Below, one piece after another: positions 24,864 to 32,685 of a stretch of DNA of 34,676 nucleotides; the stretch's first letter is position 1; each line of letters begins with the position of its first letter. The position numbers and the translations under genes were made by a program. Location of the stretch: contig JAUIFR010000008.1 of the NCBI GenBank assembly GCA_030430325.1, forward strand, positions 1-34,676, in the 5' to 3' direction. The notes beneath the pieces are model-generated. The model searched no databases, had not been told where the DNA came from, and was given only the letters and a program-made list of their open reading frames with translations. The DNA comes from Bacteroidia bacterium (GTDB taxonomy: Bacteria; Bacteroidota; Bacteroidia; Cytophagales; Cyclobacteriaceae).

Positions 24864-24894
24864 TTGTCAATTCAATTTGAAAACCCTATTTTTG
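24864..24894 (+). promoter_or_regulatory. Bacteroidota-type promoter of udk
   Basis: TTG at 24864-24866 and TATTTTTG at 24887-24894 are separated by 20 bp, fitting TTG-N19/20-TAnnTTTG. It places the transcription start about 15 nt before the ATG at 24916 and shows that the in-frame TTG at 24877 is not the start codon. Confidence 0.68.
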
Positions 24895-24915
24895 CAGTTC
24901 AATTTAAGTATCAGA

Positions 24916-25539
24916 ATGAAAAAACCTTTTTTTGTAGGTATTACAGGTGGGAGTGCTTCTGGTAAAACCTTGTTTTTAAACAAACTATTGAGTGAGTTCG
25001 ATGATGAGGATGTGGCACTTATTTCTCAAGATAACTATTACCGTCCACGCCATGAGCAACCATTGGATGATATGGGCATCGAGAATTTTGACACACCAGA
25101 TTCCATTCATTTTGAAGAATATATTAGTGACCTGGAGTTGCTCAGACAAGGCAAGCAAATTGAGCGGCAAGAATATACGTTTAATAACCCAAAGGTTACT
25201 CCAAAGACGATTATTGTTAAGCCCAGCCCGATAGTTATCGTAGAGGGGATTTTTGTATTTTATTCTACAAAGCTTATGGAGCAGCTTGACCTCAAGTTAT
25301 TTATTGATGTAAAAGAGCATATTAAACTAAAAAGACGTATTATACGGGATAAAGTAGAACGTGGATATGAGTTAGATGATGTGCTTTACCGGTACGAAAA
25401 GCACGTTGTACCTACTTATGAGAAGTTTATTGCTCCGTTTAAATATAAAGCGGATTTGATTATTCCTAATAATGATCACTTTGATCATGCGCTGAATGTG
25501 ATGAAAACTTATTTTAAAACCATAATAGCCAATGAGTGA
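24916..25539 (+). CDS. udk: Uridine kinase
   Basis: Phosphorylates uridine and cytidine for pyrimidine salvage. 207 residues from ATG 24916; the frame extends 13 codons upstream but that part is promoter. P-loop VGITGGSASGKT at residues 7-18; LISQDNYYRP and NFDTPDSIHFEEY for nucleoside binding; VIVEGIFVFYS; lid region KLKRRIIRDKVERGY; C-terminal KADLIIPNN. The length is typical. It overlaps the downstream KtrA-like gene by 8 nt, so the two are co-translated. Confidence 0.94.
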   Translation: MKKPFFVGITGGSASGKTLFLNKLLSEFDDEDVALISQDNYYRPRHEQPLDDMGIENFDTPDSIHFEEYISDLELLRQGKQIERQEYTFNNPKVTPKTIIVKPSPIVIVEGIFVFYSTKLMEQLDLKLFIDVKEHIKLKRRIIRDKVERGYELDDVLYRYEKHVVPTYEKFIAPFKYKADLIIPNNDHFDHALNVMKTYFKTIIANE

Positions 25540-26224
25540 TAAGTTTGCCGTAATAGGTTTGGGTCAGTTTGGGACATCCATTGCCCGTACATTAGCTAAG
25601 CGAGGTGCTGAAGTGTTAGCCATTGATATTGACCTGGACATGGTAGAATCTATGAAAGAAGATGTTGCTTACGCGGTGGCATTAGACTCTACGGATAAAA
25701 AAACCCTGAAGGCTCAAAACATTCAGGATATGGATGCTGTGGTGGTGGCTATCGGAGAAAATTTTGAGGGATTATTACTCACCACTGTTATATTGATCGA
25801 GCTAGAGGTTAAGCGTGTGATTGCGAGAGCGGCCAATGATCAACAAAGAATGATCCTCGAAAAATTAGGAGTGCAAGAGATCTTATCGCCAGAAGATACT
25901 GTTGGACAGACTGTTGCTGAGATGTTACTCCACCCAAATATGCATTCGTTTTTGCCACTGCCTGATGATTATGAAATTGTTGAAATAAATACTCCCATGC
26001 GCGTTGCTAATCAATCGCTTGCGCAGGTAGGTTTACGTGAAAAATATAATTTAAATTTGATTACTATTAAACGTAAATTTGAGGAGATGAAAAATGATGA
26101 AAAAGTGATTGTAGAGCATATCGTTGGTGTACCCAAGGCAGATACCATTTTATTTGAGACGGACATCATCATTCTGCTGGGAAAATCCCAAGATGTGGAT
26201 AAGTTTATCCAAGTAAATAGCTAA
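25532..26224 (+). CDS. KtrA/TrkA-type potassium-channel regulatory subunit
   Basis: A cytosolic gating ring protein of potassium uptake systems. 230 residues. The RCK_N Rossmann domain starts FAVIGLGQFGTSIARTLAKR with the acidic end of strand 2 at VLAIDIDLDMVESM. The linker and RCK_C domain (about 135-222) include IVEINTPMRVANQSLAQVGL and an IIILLGKSQDVDKF end. It binds adenine nucleotides and assembles as an octamer in characterised homologues. The membrane subunit (KtrB) is not adjacent, which is unusual. The start overlaps the udk stop by 8 nt. Confidence 0.9.
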   Translation: MSDKFAVIGLGQFGTSIARTLAKRGAEVLAIDIDLDMVESMKEDVAYAVALDSTDKKTLKAQNIQDMDAVVVAIGENFEGLLLTTVILIELEVKRVIARAANDQQRMILEKLGVQEILSPEDTVGQTVAEMLLHPNMHSFLPLPDDYEIVEINTPMRVANQSLAQVGLREKYNLNLITIKRKFEEMKNDEKVIVEHIVGVPKADTILFETDIIILLGKSQDVDKFIQVNS

Positions 26225-26278
26225 AATGGAAACTTTGGCAAGAGCTTTTACGTTATACTTATAAGTAAATAGAGAGAA

Positions 26279-26509
26279 ATGCTTGAGACGCTATTATATG
26301 GAATTGGATTTGTTGCACTGTTCTTCATTTTGATGTCTGTTAGGCTACTTTTTTTGAAAAATGGAGAGTTTAAAGGTACGTGTGCCTCCCAAAGCCCGTT
26401 TTTGAATAAAGAGGGCACCACTTGTGGTTACTGTGGACGTAAGGTGGGGGAAGAGCCTTGTGGTAATCCTGATTCGGAGGTCAATAAAGTCCTCGAAAAG
26501 TTTGATTGA
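26279..26509 (+). CDS. Small Cys-rich membrane protein, NqrM-like
   Basis: 76 residues: one N-terminal transmembrane helix (about 4-26, LLYGIGFVALFFILMSVRLL) and a cytosolic or periplasmic tail with four Cys: C35 (FKGTCAS), C49 and C52 (TTCGYCG) and C61 (EEPCGN). The helix, K-G-x-C, C-x2-C and late Cys order recalls NqrM, which helps mature the Na+-translocating NADH:quinone reductase by delivering iron. No nqr genes are in the window, so the assignment rests on this pattern alone. The ATG follows GAGAGAA. Confidence 0.55.
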   Translation: MLETLLYGIGFVALFFILMSVRLLFLKNGEFKGTCASQSPFLNKEGTTCGYCGRKVGEEPCGNPDSEVNKVLEKFD

Positions 26510-26532
26510 CGAATTTTTTAGTGAAAACGAAG

Positions 26533-26703
26533 ATGAAAGTAATATTGCAAATTACTGATAATAAAAAAGATCAAATTTTGACACTTTTACATGATTTGCC
26601 TGATGTGGCTGTATTGCAAATAGTTGAGGAAGATGATGAAATTGACGATAGCATAGACCAATTAAAGTTGGTAAAAGAAGGAAAAATCCAAGCAAGGGGT
26701 TAG
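26533..26703 (+). CDS. 57-residue acidic protein, antitoxin-like tail
   Basis: Starts MKVILQITDNKKDQILTLL; an upstream GTG (26521) or TTG (26506) is possible but ATG 26533 is favoured. The layout is a beta-strand, a helix, a second strand (VAVLQIVEEDDE) and a basic end (DQLKLVKEGKIQARG). The final K-L-V-K-E-G-K motif resembles the C-terminal segment of small antitoxins found beside RelE-type toxins in Bacteroidota, but it stops short of the usual end and no toxin gene follows. It may be a remnant or an unrelated small protein. Confidence 0.5.
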   Translation: MKVILQITDNKKDQILTLLHDLPDVAVLQIVEEDDEIDDSIDQLKLVKEGKIQARG

Positions 26704-26750
26704 CAAGAAAAGGCCTTTAATGGGTAAATTTAACTAATTTTAGGCTCAAA

Positions 26751-26783
26751 TTTGCATTTTAATAATAAATTATTGTATATTTG
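26751..26783 (+). promoter_or_regulatory. Bacteroidota-type promoter of the serine hydrolase locus
   Basis: TTTG at 26751-26754 and TATATTTG at 26776-26783 are separated by 21 bp, close to the TTG-N20-TAnnTTTG form. The ATG follows at 26813. Confidence 0.62.
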
Positions 26784-26812
26784 CGATAAATAGACAAAAA
26801 TATACAATTTCC

Positions 26813-27595
26813 ATGAAAACCTACCACCTACTTGTAGCAATACTCATTTTATTGCTTTCTAGTTATTCTTTTGCCAATATTGACCCCATCGATGATATTT
26901 ATAAGGATAATTCTGTCGAGTTTGATCAAGAAATATTCAAGCAGTATATGGCAGAAAGCTTTAAGGACGCAAAGGGCTATGCCTACATCGTTAGCCGAAA
27001 CGGAAAGTATTGGTTTGGGGATAAAAAAGGATACGCTGTAAATGATGATGTAAGTGAGGACAAGCTCGCATTCAATTACCATACGATGGCAAATATCGGC
27101 AGTATTTCGAAGGTGTATACTTCTTTGCTACTTATGCGAATGTGGGAAGAGGAGCATAATTTTGAACTTGCTGACCAAATAGACCAATACCTGCCCAGTG
27201 TTTGGATGAGCTACACACACCCTTCCATTAAAACACTCAGCGTTAGAAATTTTCTTAACCATACCAGTGGTTTTCACGAAATTGATGGTGATGATGTTAA
27301 AGTGAAGGACTATTATGTACAAGGAGTAAAAGTAGAAGATATTGGTTCACGTAATTATAGTAATGTAAATTTTCATGTTCTGGGGATGGCCTATGCCTAT
27401 ATTAAGTATCATGATCAAATGGTTGCTAAAGAAGAGCAGTTTACGCAAGATTACCCAAATAATGAATCAAAACGCGATGAATTGCTTGAAGAGGCGGCTG
27501 CAGAATATTTTATAAGTGATTTAACCCGCATTATTCACCACCCTATCTATTTCAACCCAAAATTCCTTCAAAATCAAGCATTTACGAATTCTTGA
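26813..27595 (+). CDS. Serine hydrolase, N-terminal fragment (SxxK and YSN motifs)
   Basis: 260 residues. The signal peptide ends near SYSFA-N. The domain is that of class C beta-lactamase-like serine hydrolases: nucleophile S97 in IGSISK (S97-x-x-K100), RNFLNHTSGFHE and Y182-S-N184 in SRNYSNVNFHVLG. The expected third motif and everything after it are in the separate downstream frame. The last eight residues (QNQAFTNS) come from the inserted hairpin and are not native. Without its partner the product should be inactive and, lacking the T9SS domain, confined to the periplasm. It has its own promoter at 26751-26783. Confidence 0.85.
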   Translation: MKTYHLLVAILILLLSSYSFANIDPIDDIYKDNSVEFDQEIFKQYMAESFKDAKGYAYIVSRNGKYWFGDKKGYAVNDDVSEDKLAFNYHTMANIGSISKVYTSLLLMRMWEEEHNFELADQIDQYLPSVWMSYTHPSIKTLSVRNFLNHTSGFHEIDGDDVKVKDYYVQGVKVEDIGSRNYSNVNFHVLGMAYAYIKYHDQMVAKEEQFTQDYPNNESKRDELLEEAAAEYFISDLTRIIHHPIYFNPKFLQNQAFTNS

Positions 27596-27643
27596 ATTTT
27601 CACCATAGCGCTGCTATGCTGAAAATCCAAAACCCTTGATTTT
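27570..27643. repeat. Nested inverted-repeat insert inside the serine hydrolase gene
   Basis: Outer arms AAAATCAAG (27570-27578) and CTTGATTTT (27635-27643) are exact complements. Inside, 27596-27609 and 27613-27626 form a 14-bp stem with one mismatch around GCT (ATTTTCAcCATAGC with GCTATGcTGAAAAT). An extra CTTGAATTTT at 27591-27600 also nearly complements the left outer arm. The segment has stops in all three forward frames, and the gene's frame changes across it. It looks like a miniature mobile or REP-like element; no transposase is linked. Confidence 0.62.
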
Positions 27644-27734
27644 ATTGGACTTTTGACTCTCATTACGATACTGTGATGAATAATGCGGGTTAAATGATCT
27701 ACTTAATTCGATAGATCAAAGTGTATATTATGAG

Positions 27735-30008
27735 ATGTCAGAATTTACAGCCTCAAAAAAACATTCTTTGTGGTATAAGGACAAATTTGATATGTCAGCA
27801 GGTCACATGCATGAATCGTCAGGAATAGACCCTGCTATTGGTTCTCTAATTAACTCCACTTATGGTATGGCAAAATTTTTTAATTATGTGCAATACACTG
27901 ATAAAATTGTAGATCCTTCTACCCTTGAGTATATGCTTGACGATGAGGTAAATGGTAGCTATTATTTAGGTTGGAAAGAAGTAGATAATGGGGAAAAACT
28001 GCAAGAGAAATGGTACGGGCATGGAGGGAAAATCATCAACAAGTATGATCAAACTAGTCAAGCAAGTATTTTGGTTGCCGGTAAATACCAAGTGGCGTTT
28101 ATTACCAATTCAAAATTCGATTTTGATTTAGAGGAGTTCATCGGATTAGGGGTTTATATGGCTAGACTAAAAAACTTTAACTGTTTACCAAAGATTTCCA
28201 ATATTTACATGGAAGAAATAGAAATAAATGATTATAAAGTTACTAAAGATCAAAATGATATTTATACGTATTACTCAACTTTAAATGATATAGGCTTGCA
28301 AATGGGTTCAAGTTATGATATAAAACTGAAGCCGGGTTATTTAAGTGCAGAAGAGCCGATAAGTTGGGCCATATTTATGGATTGGGAAGAGGATGGGTTT
28401 GATGAGGATGATCGAATTTTTTACCAACAAGGAGCAATTGGTGATGTAAATACAAATATTTATATTCCTGACCTAACTGAAAATGATAATGATTACCATG
28501 ATAAATATGATCAAGTTGAATTAAGGATCATTGCAGCACCTGGTAACGAAGTTATTAACAAGCCGGTATACTGTGCTAGTGAAATGATTGATATTAAGTT
28601 TAACCCAGCTTTTGAAAAATGCGCTTCTAATGATGTTCCAATTGAAGAATTTGGATATACGTGGAATTTTTCTGATTGGCAAATAGGTCCTTATATTAAG
28701 GACCTCACTGTTGATAGTAAATCAAAGAAGGTTTACATTAATGATCCCCTTAAAATTGGATATACCTATCCAATTAGTATTTCAAAAGCCAATTATGATG
28801 ATTTCGTTTACGATGAATACCACATAAAAATGTGGTTAGATTACAACCAAAATAATGAGTTTGATGAATTTGAAACAATTTATGAAGCGCCGTTAAAAAG
28901 TCTTGAAAATTTGAAAGTTGAGTTTGAGTTTGAAATACCGCTCACTGCTTTGGTTGGGAAAACGCGCTTAAGAGTAATGTATCGTAAAGATACCCCTCCT
29001 GTTAAGGCGTGTGACTATATGGAAAATGCAACAGTTATTGACTTTTTTGTTTCATTAATTTCATTTGATTTGTCATGTCCTGCAGTTACAAATGTGGTGC
29101 CACAAAACTTAACATCAACTAGTGCATTTCTGACTTGGGACCCTTCTTATCCGATTGCTACGTATGAAGTACGCTATAAAGAAGTTGGAGGAGAATTTAA
29201 TTACCAATATTCTGAGGAAAAATCAATCGTGATTGATGGGCTTGAACCTGGCAAGCAATATTTCTATCAAATTCGTTCATTGTGCAATGCGCAAGACGTA
29301 TATGATCAATACTCAAATTTAGCCTCATTCTTTACATTATCAGAACAAAACTGCACCTATGATGCGTTTGATTTTGGGGGTGAATCGAACGATAATTTTA
29401 TATATGCCCCGACAATTTCAATCGCAAAGGACTATATTGGAGGAATATGCTATGATGATGTTGACTGGTTTAAGTTTAAACTAAATTCCAATTTTAATTT
29501 CATTCAAATATCCCTTTTGGGAGAGATGGAATGGAATTTACCAGCAAACTTAAAGTTGTCGCTATATAATGAAGACTACCAATTATTGAAAACTTCTAAT
29601 AAGGCCGGGCTGCACCCAGAATCAATACAATTAAGTATAGGTAGTGGTGAATATTATATTAAAATTGAGGGAATAAGTGAAGGGAGCTATGCTAAAGGAT
29701 ATAAACTCAAGGTTGATAAGGGTTTTGATGAAGGGGGTATTAGCGAAGGTGGAAATAATATTATATATCCCAATCCAGTAATTGCTGATCAGCTTACAAT
29801 ACAGCTTGAGCAGCCAGCAAATGATAATTGGCAGGTAACATTGTATAACCACTTGGGTGAAAACCAAACACAAAATATTAGTCAAATTATCGATAACACT
29901 AGGCAACAAATTACGCTTAATCGCATGAATCAATTACGACCAGGCTTGTATAAGTTAACGGTTTGGAATGGTCGAGAGCGAAGCAGTCACTCCATAATTG
30001 TTGAATAA
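27735..30008 (+). CDS. Serine hydrolase C-terminal fragment with GEVED-like, FN3, PPC-like and T9SS domains
   Basis: 757 residues from an internal ATG; the frame is open upstream to 27684 and reads CGLNDLLNSIDQSVYYE, which continues the homologous protein. Residues 1-150 complete the hydrolase fold, with HGG at 96-98 (KWYGHGGKI) and the SLINSTYGMAKFF segment. Then come a GEVED-like region (about 362-440, KMWLDYNQNNEFDEFE), a fibronectin type III domain (447-540, SAFLTWDPSYPIATYEVRYK), a pre-peptidase C-terminal-like region (540-675, DVDWFKFKL) and a type A T9SS sorting domain (675-757, IIYPNPVIADQLTIQLEQP and GLYKLTVW). No promoter or signal peptide precedes it, so it is probably not exported as it stands. 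Confidence 0.85.
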   Translation: MSEFTASKKHSLWYKDKFDMSAGHMHESSGIDPAIGSLINSTYGMAKFFNYVQYTDKIVDPSTLEYMLDDEVNGSYYLGWKEVDNGEKLQEKWYGHGGKIINKYDQTSQASILVAGKYQVAFITNSKFDFDLEEFIGLGVYMARLKNFNCLPKISNIYMEEIEINDYKVTKDQNDIYTYYSTLNDIGLQMGSSYDIKLKPGYLSAEEPISWAIFMDWEEDGFDEDDRIFYQQGAIGDVNTNIYIPDLTENDNDYHDKYDQVELRIIAAPGNEVINKPVYCASEMIDIKFNPAFEKCASNDVPIEEFGYTWNFSDWQIGPYIKDLTVDSKSKKVYINDPLKIGYTYPISISKANYDDFVYDEYHIKMWLDYNQNNEFDEFETIYEAPLKSLENLKVEFEFEIPLTALVGKTRLRVMYRKDTPPVKACDYMENATVIDFFVSLISFDLSCPAVTNVVPQNLTSTSAFLTWDPSYPIATYEVRYKEVGGEFNYQYSEEKSIVIDGLEPGKQYFYQIRSLCNAQDVYDQYSNLASFFTLSEQNCTYDAFDFGGESNDNFIYAPTISIAKDYIGGICYDDVDWFKFKLNSNFNFIQISLLGEMEWNLPANLKLSLYNEDYQLLKTSNKAGLHPESIQLSIGSGEYYIKIEGISEGSYAKGYKLKVDKGFDEGGISEGGNNIIYPNPVIADQLTIQLEQPANDNWQVTLYNHLGENQTQNISQIIDNTRQQITLNRMNQLRPGLYKLTVWNGRERSSHSIIVE

Positions 30009-30022
30009 ATTTAGCAGATTAC

Positions 30023-30054
30023 ATTGAAAATCGAATTGAGTTTCAATATTTTTT
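30023..30054. terminator. Hairpin between convergent genes, overlapping repeat copy 8
   Basis: ATTGAAA (30023-30029) and TTTCAAT (30041-30047) pair around 11 nt and are followed by ATTTTTTG. It could terminate the plus-strand gene ending at 30008. Confidence 0.45.
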
Positions 30055-30062
30055 GCAAATTT
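30041..30062 (-). repeat. Dispersed palindromic repeat, one-arm form (copy 8)
   Basis: Plus strand TTTCAATATTTTTTGCAAAT, near consensus, touching the nitrilase stop codon at 30062-30064. The sirtuin stop at 4554 has the same arrangement. Confidence 0.55.
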
Positions 30063-31018
30063 CATTTAAAATCAACCAGCGATTGGCGTTCTTGATTTAC
30101 AATAAGTTTGGTGACGTCCGGCCTTGAATAGTGGCCAACCGGATCAAAATTTTGCCGCTCTTCAAGTACTTTTCGGTAATCAATGGAAGCAGTATTGAGC
30201 TGCTCCTTGCCTACAACAGGTTCGACTACCCACTGCCCGCTCGGCCCTGCTACGCAGGAGCCTCCGTCGGCCAGTACGTCCGGACACCTCTCGAGTATCA
30301 AATCCAAGTGTGGTGTATCTTTGGGAAAGTCATTCTTTGTCATATAGCTTGATACCGAAACCACAAATGACCTACCTTCTTTTGCCATAAAGCGAGTTAT
30401 ATCATCGGTATTGCGCCGTGAACCAGGCCATACTGCTATATGAAGGTTTTCACCCTGTCCATAAAGTGCAGTCCGAGGCAGTGGCATCCAGTTTTCCCAG
30501 CAATTTAATCCCCCAACTGTGAACGATTTTATTGGATGTACACGAAGGCCATTGCCATCACCTGGCGCCCAAACCAAACGCTCTTCATAGGTAGGTTGCA
30601 GTTTTCGATGCACTGATTTAATTTGTCCTTCGTTATTGATAAAAACTAACGAGCAATACAGACTATGCCCACCTCGATTTTTAGCACGCTCAATAATACC
30701 TAGGTAGACACTCATTTGATGCTTTTGAGCACAAGCACAAATGGACTCCAGCTCACCTGCCTCAATTTGAATGGCTTGTTCAGCATAATGTGCATATAAT
30801 TCCTTTTGGGTAGGGTTATCAAAACGAGCTCCATCGGTAAATGAAAGCCAAAACGGATACCCAGGTAATACAGCCTCTCCAAATACAATGAGCTCACAGC
30901 CCTGTTCACTTGCCTCTTTGATAAAATTTTCAATTTTTTGAATCGTATCCACTTTATTTAGCCAAACAGGGGTTATTTGCGCAAGTCCAATTGTTAAAAT
31001 AGTATTATTTGTTTTCAT
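30062..31018 (-). CDS. Nitrilase-type carbon-nitrogen hydrolase
   Basis: Hydrolyses a nitrile to acid and ammonia. 318 residues from ATG 31018 (MKTNNTILTIGLAQITPVWL). The frame is open to 31042 but the extra eight codons lie in repeat copy 9, so the second Met is preferred. The catalytic set is E48 (FGEAVLPGYP), K139 (HRKLQPTYEER, with E145/E146) and C173 (GGLNCWENWMPL), a combination specific to true nitrilases rather than amidases or NAD synthetases. The preferred substrate (aliphatic, aromatic or arylaceto-nitrile) is not evident. It follows the PLPBP gene on the same strand, across two repeat copies that may separate the transcripts. Confidence 0.9.
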   Translation of the reverse strand: MKTNNTILTIGLAQITPVWLNKVDTIQKIENFIKEASEQGCELIVFGEAVLPGYPFWLSFTDGARFDNPTQKELYAHYAEQAIQIEAGELESICACAQKHQMSVYLGIIERAKNRGGHSLYCSLVFINNEGQIKSVHRKLQPTYEERLVWAPGDGNGLRVHPIKSFTVGGLNCWENWMPLPRTALYGQGENLHIAVWPGSRRNTDDITRFMAKEGRSFVVSVSSYMTKNDFPKDTPHLDLILERCPDVLADGGSCVAGPSGQWVVEPVVGKEQLNTASIDYRKVLEERQNFDPVGHYSRPDVTKLIVNQERQSLVDFK

Positions 31019-31026
31019 ATTATAAA

Positions 31027-31052
31027 TGCATGTATTTGGCAAAATATATTCA
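31027..31052. repeat. Dispersed palindromic repeat, full form (copy 9)
   Basis: TGCATGTATTTGG followed by CAAAATATATTCA, the same 26-bp unit as at 1117-1142 with few changes. It lies just upstream of the nitrilase start codon. Confidence 0.65.
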
Positions 31053-31067
31053 AAATACTAAAAAATA

Positions 31068-31095
31068 TTCAATAAATTTTGCAAAGAACGTTCAA
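31068..31095. repeat. Dispersed palindromic repeat, diverged full form (copy 10)
   Basis: TTCAATAAATTTTG followed by CAAAGAACGTTCAA. The central TTTTGCAAA and the TTCAA ends are kept. It sits 7 bp downstream of the PLPBP stop. Confidence 0.5.
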
Positions 31096-31102
31096 AAATG
31101 AT

Positions 31103-31771
31103 CTACCTACTCCCAAAGATGGACGACCCAATTCGTACCATATTACTACCATTTTCTAGTGCAAGCTCATAATCACCACTCATACCCATTGATAGCCACT
31201 GCATATTCACATTTTCAGGTAACTCTTTTTTCTTAAATGCTTCGAAATAACCATTCAACCGTTCAAATTCTTCATTTACTTTCGACTCATCAGAAGTAAA
31301 AGTCGCCATACCCATTAGCCCACAAATGGCCACATGGCGCATATTCTGTAAATCACTATTAAAAATAATCTCTTCGGCCTGTTTAAACGCCAATCCAAAT
31401 TTAGATCCCTCCTCTGCAATATGAATTTGTAATAAAACTTTGATTACACGCTCATTTTTATGGGCTTGCTTTTGGATTTCTTCCAATAATCTCCAGCTAT
31501 CTACCGCATGAATTAAATGAACAAAAGGGGCAATATATTTCACTTTATTCCGCTGTAAGTGTCCGATCATATGCCAGCGGATATCGCCAGGCAGTTGAGG
31601 TGATTTTTCTACAAGCTCTTGTACCTTATTTTCTCCAAAATCAAGTTGCCCAGCCTGGTATGCCTCCTGAATGTAAGATGTAGGCTTGGTTTTACTTACT
31701 GCAACAAGGCAAACATGCTCTGGTAGCTTCTTTTGATAAAAAGCTATTGCTTCACTAATAGATGAGGACAT
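31103..31771 (-). CDS. Pyridoxal-phosphate homeostasis protein (YggS/PLPBP family)
   Basis: Binds PLP and balances its supply; it has no known catalytic activity. 222 residues forming an alanine-racemase-like TIM barrel. Motifs: LVAVSKTKPTSYIQEAY with the PLP Lys, DFGENKVQEL, WHMIGHLQRNKVKYI, LLQIHIAEEGSKFGL, ICGLMGMATFTSD, WLSMGMSGDYELALENGSNM and VRIGSSIFGSR. All are characteristic of the family and the length is typical. It is divergent from the transketolase gene with 60 bp between starts. Confidence 0.94.
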   Translation of the reverse strand: MSSSISEAIAFYQKKLPEHVCLVAVSKTKPTSYIQEAYQAGQLDFGENKVQELVEKSPQLPGDIRWHMIGHLQRNKVKYIAPFVHLIHAVDSWRLLEEIQKQAHKNERVIKVLLQIHIAEEGSKFGLAFKQAEEIIFNSDLQNMRHVAICGLMGMATFTSDESKVNEEFERLNGYFEAFKKKELPENVNMQWLSMGMSGDYELALENGSNMVRIGSSIFGSR

Positions 31772-31831
31772 CGACAGTTTAATTTTTTTTCCAAAATTAA
31801 TTAATTTAATTTGCTAGAGAAATATAACAAC

Positions 31832-32674
31832 ATGGCAAATATAAAAGAATTAGAGCATCAAGCTTCACAAATTAGGCGGGATATTCTACGTATGGTACAC
31901 GGTGTACAGTCGGGTCATCCGGGAGGTTCATTAGGATGTACCGAGTTTTTCACCGCACTTTATTTTGAGATTATGGATTTCAAGCTCCCATTTAGTATGG
32001 AGGGGCGTCATGAGGATCTATTTTTTCTATCAAATGGCCATATCTCCCCTGTATGGTACAGTACGCTTGCAAGACGGGGGTTTTTTGAAGTGAGCGAACT
32101 GGCTACTTTTCGTAAAATTAATTCTCGCTTGCAAGGTCACCCCGCCACTAAGGAGCACCTACCTGGTATTCGAGTTGCTTCTGGGTCATTAGGCCAAGGG
32201 CTTTCTGTAGCTATTGGTGCTGCTCAGGCTAAGAAGTTGAATGGAGAGGACCACATCGTATATGTGCTGTTAGGAGATGGAGAGCTTCAGGAGGGGCAAG
32301 TCTGGGAGGCAGCGATGTATGCGCCCCATCATAAAGTTGATAATTTATTGGTAACCATTGATTATAATGGCCAACAAATCGATGGGCCAGTTGATCAAAT
32401 TATTTCTTTAAAAGATTTAGCGGCTAAGTGGGAAGCTTTTGGGTGGGAAGTCATAAAAAGCGATGGAAATAACCTTTCGCAGCTAATTAACGTATTAAAA
32501 GAAGGGAGAGGACGTTTGAATAATGGAAGGCCCGTTGTACATATTATGTCCACTCAAATGGGCAAAGGAGTTGATTTTATGGAAAATGACCATAAATGGC
32601 ATGGTGTAGCGCCTAATGATGAGCAACTTACACAAAGCCTAGCACAGCTTCCTGAAACCATCGGAGATTATTAA
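31832..32674 (+). CDS. Transketolase, N-terminal (thiamine diphosphate) subunit
   Basis: 280 residues from ATG 31832; a TTG at 31811 is in frame but unnecessary. This is the first half of a split transketolase, cytosolic, pentose phosphate pathway. Motifs: VQSGHPGGSLGCTEFFTALY, GSLGQGLSVAIGAAQAKKLN and the ThDP/magnesium motif VLLGDGELQEGQVWEA...YNGQQIDGP, ending HKWHGVAPNDEQ. In many bacteria with split transketolase the C-terminal subunit gene follows directly. Here a rhomboid gene starts 11 nt later and no C-terminal subunit occurs in the window, so the partner must be elsewhere. Confidence 0.93.
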   Translation: MANIKELEHQASQIRRDILRMVHGVQSGHPGGSLGCTEFFTALYFEIMDFKLPFSMEGRHEDLFFLSNGHISPVWYSTLARRGFFEVSELATFRKINSRLQGHPATKEHLPGIRVASGSLGQGLSVAIGAAQAKKLNGEDHIVYVLLGDGELQEGQVWEAAMYAPHHKVDNLLVTIDYNGQQIDGPVDQIISLKDLAAKWEAFGWEVIKSDGNNLSQLINVLKEGRGRLNNGRPVVHIMSTQMGKGVDFMENDHKWHGVAPNDEQLTQSLAQLPETIGDY

Positions 32675-32685
32675 ATTGAACAAAA

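Larger units (their letters stand above)
26813..30008 (+). pseudogene. Secreted serine hydrolase (beta-lactamase fold) with T9SS tail, split in three frames
   Basis: The two long frames described separately are parts of one ancestral gene. The beta-lactamase-fold active site is divided: SxxK and YSN lie in the first part, HGG in the second. Between them, 27640-27690 encodes FYWTFDSHYDTVMNNAG in a third frame. The frame then shifts at GGTTAAATG (about 27688-27696), where one missing T would restore AGLNDLLNSIDQ into the second part. The first shift coincides with a nested hairpin insert (27570-27643). The result is a protein truncated before its third catalytic motif and sorting domain. The rest of each part is well preserved, so the damage looks recent, or the sequence carries errors. 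Confidence 0.8.

Noticed and set aside
24877..24915. N-terminal extension of uridine kinase from the TTG at 24877
   Set aside because: These bases hold the TAnnTTTG promoter element and the first transcribed bases, so they cannot be translated from that promoter.
30205..30240. GGTTCGAC-type sequence resembling a tRNA T-loop
   Set aside because: It lies inside the conserved nitrilase coding sequence and no acceptor or anticodon stem can be built around it.
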